Shown here in pieces: positions 59,236-64,000 of a stretch of 64,000 nt of DNA. The DNA is from Xestospongia muta (Eukaryota > Porifera > Demospongiae > Haplosclerida > Petrosiidae). A program made the position numbers and the translations under genes. The notes below the pieces were generated by a model. That model was not told where the DNA came from and made no database searches. It worked only from the letters and a program-made list of their open reading frames with translations. The stretch's first letter is position 1. The number at the start of each line of letters is the position of its first letter. The DNA lies in NCBI GenBank assembly GCA_963693285.1, contig OY848919.1, positions 1,139,594 to 1,203,593 on the forward strand. The letters run 5' to 3'.

Positions 59236-59345
59236 CAACAATACAAATACTATTTTTAACCCCTATAATACAGTTATGATGTCACATGATGTCATCATAG
59301 GCAAGTTACACCAAGAACCACCCACTGGGCAGGCACAAAAGTAGG
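59236..59345. repeat. Inverted copy of the array 1 left flank
   Basis: TTTTTAACCCCTATAATACA, ATGATGTCACATGATGTCAT and ACCAAGAACCACCCACTGGG match the reverse complement of 38700-38820, next to the relic transporter. Homology ends near 59338. Confidence 0.9.
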
Positions 59346-59689
59346 TGGAGTTCGTTTTAATTAACGTGGTCACGCAATTTATATTGCGTGGGTGTATAGC
59401 CCTGTATGGCTGGAGTCTTGAGATATAATTTGATGCAACAGAGATCTTATTTGAGTTCTTTAACACATATCTCTCTATATTTCTCCACTAGAAAAAAGAC
59501 TCCATTAGAATAGGATGTATCTTCAGGTTCTGGGATGGCTCGGCTGATGCTGGTATGTACAATGTATGTATCCATTTAAAGAATCATTGATCCATTTTTA
59601 CTATAGGGACAATAATAGAATTACAATATTGAATGTTATAGTGATGGATCATTTGTAGTCACTAAGACACAAGTACAGGTCAACTAGCT
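59346..59689. other. Junction between array 2 and the RFC3 duplicate
   Basis: A small hairpin CACGCAATTTATATTGCGTG lies at 59371-59390. No exon supported. The RFC3 promoter and NDFIP exon present at the intact locus are absent here. Confidence 0.5.
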
Positions 59690-61531
59690 CAGCAGATTAG
59701 AGTTTCATAAAGAACAGGCTGACAATTTAAAATATCTAGTAAGTGTTAGAAAATATCGAAAATCTTTTAATTAGTCTATGATTAGGTTCAAAGTGGGGAC
59801 TTCCCCCATTTACTTCTCTATGGACCTTCAGGTGCTGGTAAGAAGACCAGAATGGTCTGTATTTTAAGGGAACTGTATGGTGCTGGTATAGAGAAGCTAC
59901 ACATTGAACACATGGAATTTATAGTATGTCATTACATAATACATACTACCTATACTTTATCATAACCACACCCATATGTATATAGCTATCATAACCACAC
60001 CCATATATATATGGCTATCATAACCACACCCATATATATATGGCCATCATAACCACACCCATATATATATAGCCATCATAACCACATCCATATAACCCTA
60101 ATAATACACATGTCTAGAGTACCAGCAATGAAATATCATACTTTAATATGAAGTTAATACATACACATCTAAGGTCAAAGGTGTAAGGTCTAGGGTTTAG
60201 AGTTTAAAGTACATAGGTGATTATATGAATAGTAAAAGCCCCTCCTACTAATTTCTAGCTAATTAATAATTTATTTTTTGTTTTTAGACTCCATCCAAAA
60301 AGAAGGTAGAGATATCTACTATAGCCAGTAACTATCATATTGAAATGAACCCCAGGTATATACCAGTGTGTCCCCATAATATCATATATTATATATTGCT
60401 GTATTAGTGATGCTGGTATACATGATCGTGTTGTTATAATGGAGTTACTAAAAGAAGTAGCTCAGTCTCATTCCATTGATACTAGCCATAAAGAATTTAA
60501 AGGTAATCCATTCATTCAGCCATTTGTCCATCTTCCTAATTATTTATGTTTCCATCTCTCATCCATTCATCCATTATATAGTGGTTGTTCTAACAGAGAT
60601 AGACAGGTTAACAAAGGATGCACAACATGCTCTAAGAAGAACAATGGAGAAATACACATCATCATGTCGACTTATTTTACTGTGTAATTCTACTAGTAAA
60701 GTAATACCAGCTATTAAAAGTAGATGTTTAGGAATAAGAGTACCCGCCCCCACAATTGATGAGGTTAAGAAATTGAATATTTTGAACAATAGTTTATTAA
60801 CAAGATTTATTTAGATATGTGGTGTTCTACAGTTTGTATGTCGTAAAGAGTCTTTATCTCTACCTGCTGAGCTTGCTAAAAGGATTGCAGAAAAATCAGA
60901 AAGAAATTTACGAAAGGCAATACTTCTTTGTGAAGCTTGTAGAGTACAACAGTTAGTGATAAATCTATCTCTCCATCAATCCTTCCATATTGTGTAGATA
61001 TCCATTCTCTGCTGATCAAAATATACCAGATTGTGAGTGGGAACTTTTCTTACATGAAACAGCTACAATGATTATTGAAGAACAAACTCCTAGAAGGTAT
61101 AATATGGATGAATAAATGGATGAATAAATGAATTGATGGATGAATGGACAAATAAAGTCTGTAATTAATTAATGTAAATATGATAAGATATAATAGGAGT
61201 ACTTTATATTTAGATTACTTGATGTAAGAGGTCAATATTATGAACTCCTAACTCACTGTATTCCACCTGATGTTATATTCAAGGTAAATACATCAATTAT
61301 TATAACATAATGTTGTACTCCATTCATTTTGTATCTCAGCATTTGTTAGCTGAACTAATTATTAATTGTGATGGTTCATTAAAAGCTAATGTTATTCAAT
61401 TAGCTGCACAATATCAACATCAAGTACAGCTGGGTACTAAAGCTATCTTCCACTTGGAGGCATTTACCGCCAAATTTATGAGACTTTATAAACAATTTTT
61501 GGAAGAAGGACTTGCAGATATGATGTTTTGA
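59690..61531 (+). pseudogene. RFC3: Duplicated RFC3 lacking its start, stop in exon 1
   Basis: Exons 2-9 match the intact gene at 9882-11677 almost completely and keep frame (Walker [10 protein letters not shown] at about 59829 with Pro-Ser preceded by CTT instead of CCG, i.e. GLSGAGKKT-like change L for P; collar helices and GLADMMF intact, TGA-free to 61529). In exon 1 the ATG and the first codons are replaced by unrelated sequence, and the remnant KYRSTSSAD runs into TAG at about 59718. No other start gives the N-terminus. So it is a 5'-truncated, probably non-functional duplicate, although a downstream start could give a fragment. Confidence 0.85.
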
Positions 61532-61869
61532 CAATATATTTAACCCCTTAGTCACAGTATTTTATTTTAAAAATCACTACATGTTCAATAAATTATAATA
61601 AAGTCACAAAATAATAACATTATTATCTCACTAGTCACATGATAATCATGTGTTGTATAAAGTTGAGATAGTATACATTAGTATATGGTATCTATCTGTC
61701 TTTGTTGAATGATAACTTTTATAGAGTATAGTAAACTGGCTATCTTCTCTTCATAACCTTTGATGTTCAACTTAACATTGTTAAAATGTATTTGTCTGTT
61801 TGTTTATCTATACATCCATCTACTGTCTATCCATTCATCCATTAATCTTTACATTGATCCATTAAATAC

Positions 61870-63050
61870 TTCTTTCTTTATAACCTGTTCTCTCAACATG
61901 GACTCCTTTTTCTTTCTTTTCTAAATCTTTCCTTAATTTCTCCAACAACTTGTCTTGTTTTTCAACATCTTCAAGTTAATAAAGTGACAATATAACAATA
62001 AATCACATTACAATTACAGATAACAAGATATATAATATAAAGAGAGAAGAGAATAAAGTAACAGACAGAATTACAAAGTTAACACTTACTAGTTGACTCC
62101 TCCCACAATTACTTTATACTCTAAATCACTGTCTTTTCATCAAGTCACTTGTTCTTCTCTTACAAACAAAATCACATCCACTGATACAATAACTGGACAA
62201 TATAACTTACTGTACATTTTGCTATCATCATCCATTCATCCATTATACCATTATATCCTACTAATATAACATACACAATAGATCATGTTGATTCATTGTA
62301 AACTTCAGCTTGAGTAGTCTCCGCTCCAAATAACTTACTACCTTATTTACTTACGGTTTGCACATTTCCATAGTTACACGCCACACCCACTAAAGTAGCA
62401 GCTGTAGAAGCCAACAGCTGTTGATAAATGATAGTCTTTAATACACTACATTTAAAATAAAACATGTATTATTTGATATGTAAAGTTGATATTACATGTA
62501 CCTGTTTATCAACATCAACTAATCTCTGATGATATGGACCTAGTACTTGATTTAATCCAATAGTCAATGGATAAACTTACATTTAGTCAAGAGAAAACAT
62601 GTTATAGACTTTGATTGATATTGTAACTAGGTCAGGTTTGTAGACAATATGATGAAACCTACCTTTATCTAGTGTTGTGAGGCCAGACCCTTTCCTCGGA
62701 GCAAAGGGTCTGGCTTTTATCATGATATACCTGAACAACTCACTAGAGTTCAAACTGACTGGATCTCCGAGGGAGAAATACACAATTGTTGTTATGTTCC
62801 AGTAAGTATCAAGTTCACAGGTCACAGGACATCAAGTAGTATTTCTCAACTAACTGGAGAATGAAAATGTTCCACTGTTAATGATAGCTACCTGTAACTA
62901 ATAGTTTTCATTATTACCTGACTAGAACAGACATCATATGAACTTTTGAAATAACATTCCTTTGTCTCCTCCTCTTCCTTCAGTCTGTAGTCTGTTTAAT
63001 AATAGAACACAAGACAACAACACTCTAATATACCGCCATGTTTACTCGCG
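61870..63050 (-). CDS. Duplicate of the unidentified small multi-exon gene
   Basis: Same exon-like stretches as at 12020-13190: the KQDKLLEKLRKDLEKKEK coiled coil, LASTAATLVGV and EEEETKE pieces, plus the hairpin. The ending differs slightly (an extra T in ACTTCTTTC near 61869). Function unknown; the uncertainties noted for the first copy apply. Confidence 0.33.
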
Positions 63051-63821
63051 GGTTTGCATTTTTCCATAGTTACACACCACACCCAATAAAGTAGCAGCTG
63101 TAGAAGTCAGCAGCTGTTGGTGAGAAAAAGTTTGCTGCTTAAGCCTTTACTGCTTTAAGCCTTCTTTACTAGAAACTACTAATGATAGAAGATAACTAAC
63201 TAGCAAAACTGCTAACTACTAGATACAGTCTACTACTGTTAATAGAAACTAAGTTTGTTTAGTAGTAAGTTAATAGTTGTAATGTTATCAAGAAATCTTC
63301 TGATGTTGTATGGATCAGTACTTTCATGGAATTGTTAAAAGTGAGTGTATTATTAAATAGAACGTGTTATTAAATATAATATTAATTTGTTAAGTGAACT
63401 GTGTGTGTAGGAAATAAGTTTTTAGGTGATTTGACAAATTAATTGGCTTTAATTAATGGATTTTTTATTAGCAGTAGTAATTAGTGGTATTAGACGTAGC
63501 GATAATATTTAATTTTATATAGCTACTAACTAGAGGCCTATTAATGTACAATTTAGTCTAGTTTGTTTGTTATAATTGTATTTGTAAATATTAGAAATAA
63601 CAATATTGAAGCTTTTATTATTAATTAATGTAGGCGTGGTCAATTATCAAGTAGAGAAGTTGAGTTTTTCTAGAGAAGAAGTGAATTATAAAAATTGTTA
63701 ACTTTGTTAGAAGACAAAGAACTGGAAACTAAAGTATTTAACTAATAATTGACTTAGTTGAATTTGAAATAATTTATTTTTTGTAAAAAGATATCAGCAA
63801 TAATACAAAAATAACTAATAA

Positions 63822-64000
63822 TTAACAGAGTACTTTCCCATCAAAGACCACACTCAAACTATTATTGTTAACACAAACATTTTGTAATTGTTGTTTACCA
63901 AATTTAGAAATTTTAGGACAGCCATAGAGATGTAGTGCTTTTAATGTTTTAGTGTTAATAATGAGATTAGAGAAATGTGGTATGTCTTTATCAGTAATAT
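63822..64000 (-). CDS. LRR protein, duplicate of the 14-kb gene, cut by the window edge
   Basis: Reads ITDKDIPHFSNLI, LKALHLYGCPKISKFG, LQNVCVNNNSLSVVFDG and ends at TAA 63824-63822. Substitutions relative to the first copy are concentrated in exposed LRR positions (QVLHLYN to KALHLYG), and the frame is intact in the visible part. Confidence 0.7.
   Translation of the reverse strand, partial: ITDKDIPHFSNLIINTKTLKALHLYGCPKISKFGKQQLQNVCVNNNSLSVVFDGKVLC

Larger units (their letters stand above)
59692..64000. repeat. Segmental duplication, right copy
   Basis: Counterpart of 9898-14160 in the same orientation. Continues past the window end. Differences are mainly single substitutions and short indels, including a 25-bp deletion after RFC3 (11700-11730 region) and extra ACCACACCCATATATATA units in an RFC3 intron (59970-60080). 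Confidence 0.95.

Overview
The window looks like the compact, AT-rich nuclear genome of an early-branching animal, most likely a demosponge of the Amphimedon type. Genes have many short exons separated by introns of about 50-300 bp with ordinary GT-AG borders. Conserved animal housekeeping genes sit head-to-head a few hundred bases apart. Between them lie lineage-expanded Death-domain/CARD-like/coiled-coil/LRR genes, minisatellites and small terminal-inverted-repeat elements. No tRNA, rRNA, CRISPR array or prokaryotic operon was seen. Species assignment is inference; the exon structures were read by eye from splice consensus and family similarity.

Layout: 1-4856 (-) PIK3C3/VPS34 lipid kinase, running off the left edge; 4972-6539 (+) TIPIN; 7042-9663 (-) an NDFIP-type NEDD4 adaptor; 9882-11677 (+) RFC3; 12020-13190 (-) an unidentified small multi-exon gene; 13983-14655 (-) a short LRR protein; 15845-16930 (-) a broken Tc1/mariner-superfamily transposase. 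From 17.6 to 26.8 kb there is a minus-strand cluster of Death-domain genes (A at 17.6-20.7, B at 21.2-21.8, C at 25.2-26.3 plus an LRR exon at 24.0-24.6). A-type and C-type genes lie in a tandem duplication block. 27.7-31.4 kb (-) holds a NUP133-like beta-propeller gene that seems truncated and is interrupted in an intron by a 777-bp TIR element. 31.5-34.2 kb (-) is SAMHD1, followed only 35 bp upstream by another Death/CARD-like gene (D, 34.2-37.6).

The right half is more rearranged: a relic sugar transporter (37.9-38.7, -); a 2.7-kb minisatellite that reads as an unbroken Gly-X-Y frame on the + strand (38.8-41.5) and can be spliced in frame onto a DUF927-like P-loop ATPase gene (41.5-44.8, +); a 1.15-kb TIR element (45.0-46.1) with a second copy at 56.0-57.1; a small unknown ORF (46.3-46.6, -); a relic cyclic-nucleotide-gated channel (48.1-48.8, +); a Death-domain gene with a divergent version of the cluster's central module (50.1-53.7, -); a short Death-domain gene (54.6-55.0, -); a second inverted copy of the minisatellite (57.2-59.2); and a second copy of the RFC3-unknown-LRR block (59.7-64.0) whose RFC3 copy has lost its start and carries a stop in exon 1.

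Functionally, the left third is DNA replication/fork protection (TIPIN, RFC3) and membrane traffic/ubiquitin (PIK3C3, NDFIP). The middle and right form an innate-immunity-like island: several Death + CARD-like + unknown module + coiled-coil genes, LRR exons in compatible splice phase, and SAMHD1. Most exons of these genes begin and end in phase 1, which would allow shuffling. This shuffling receptor family with its undescribed central module, and the coding-compatible Gly-X-Y minisatellite, are the two most interesting things in the window.
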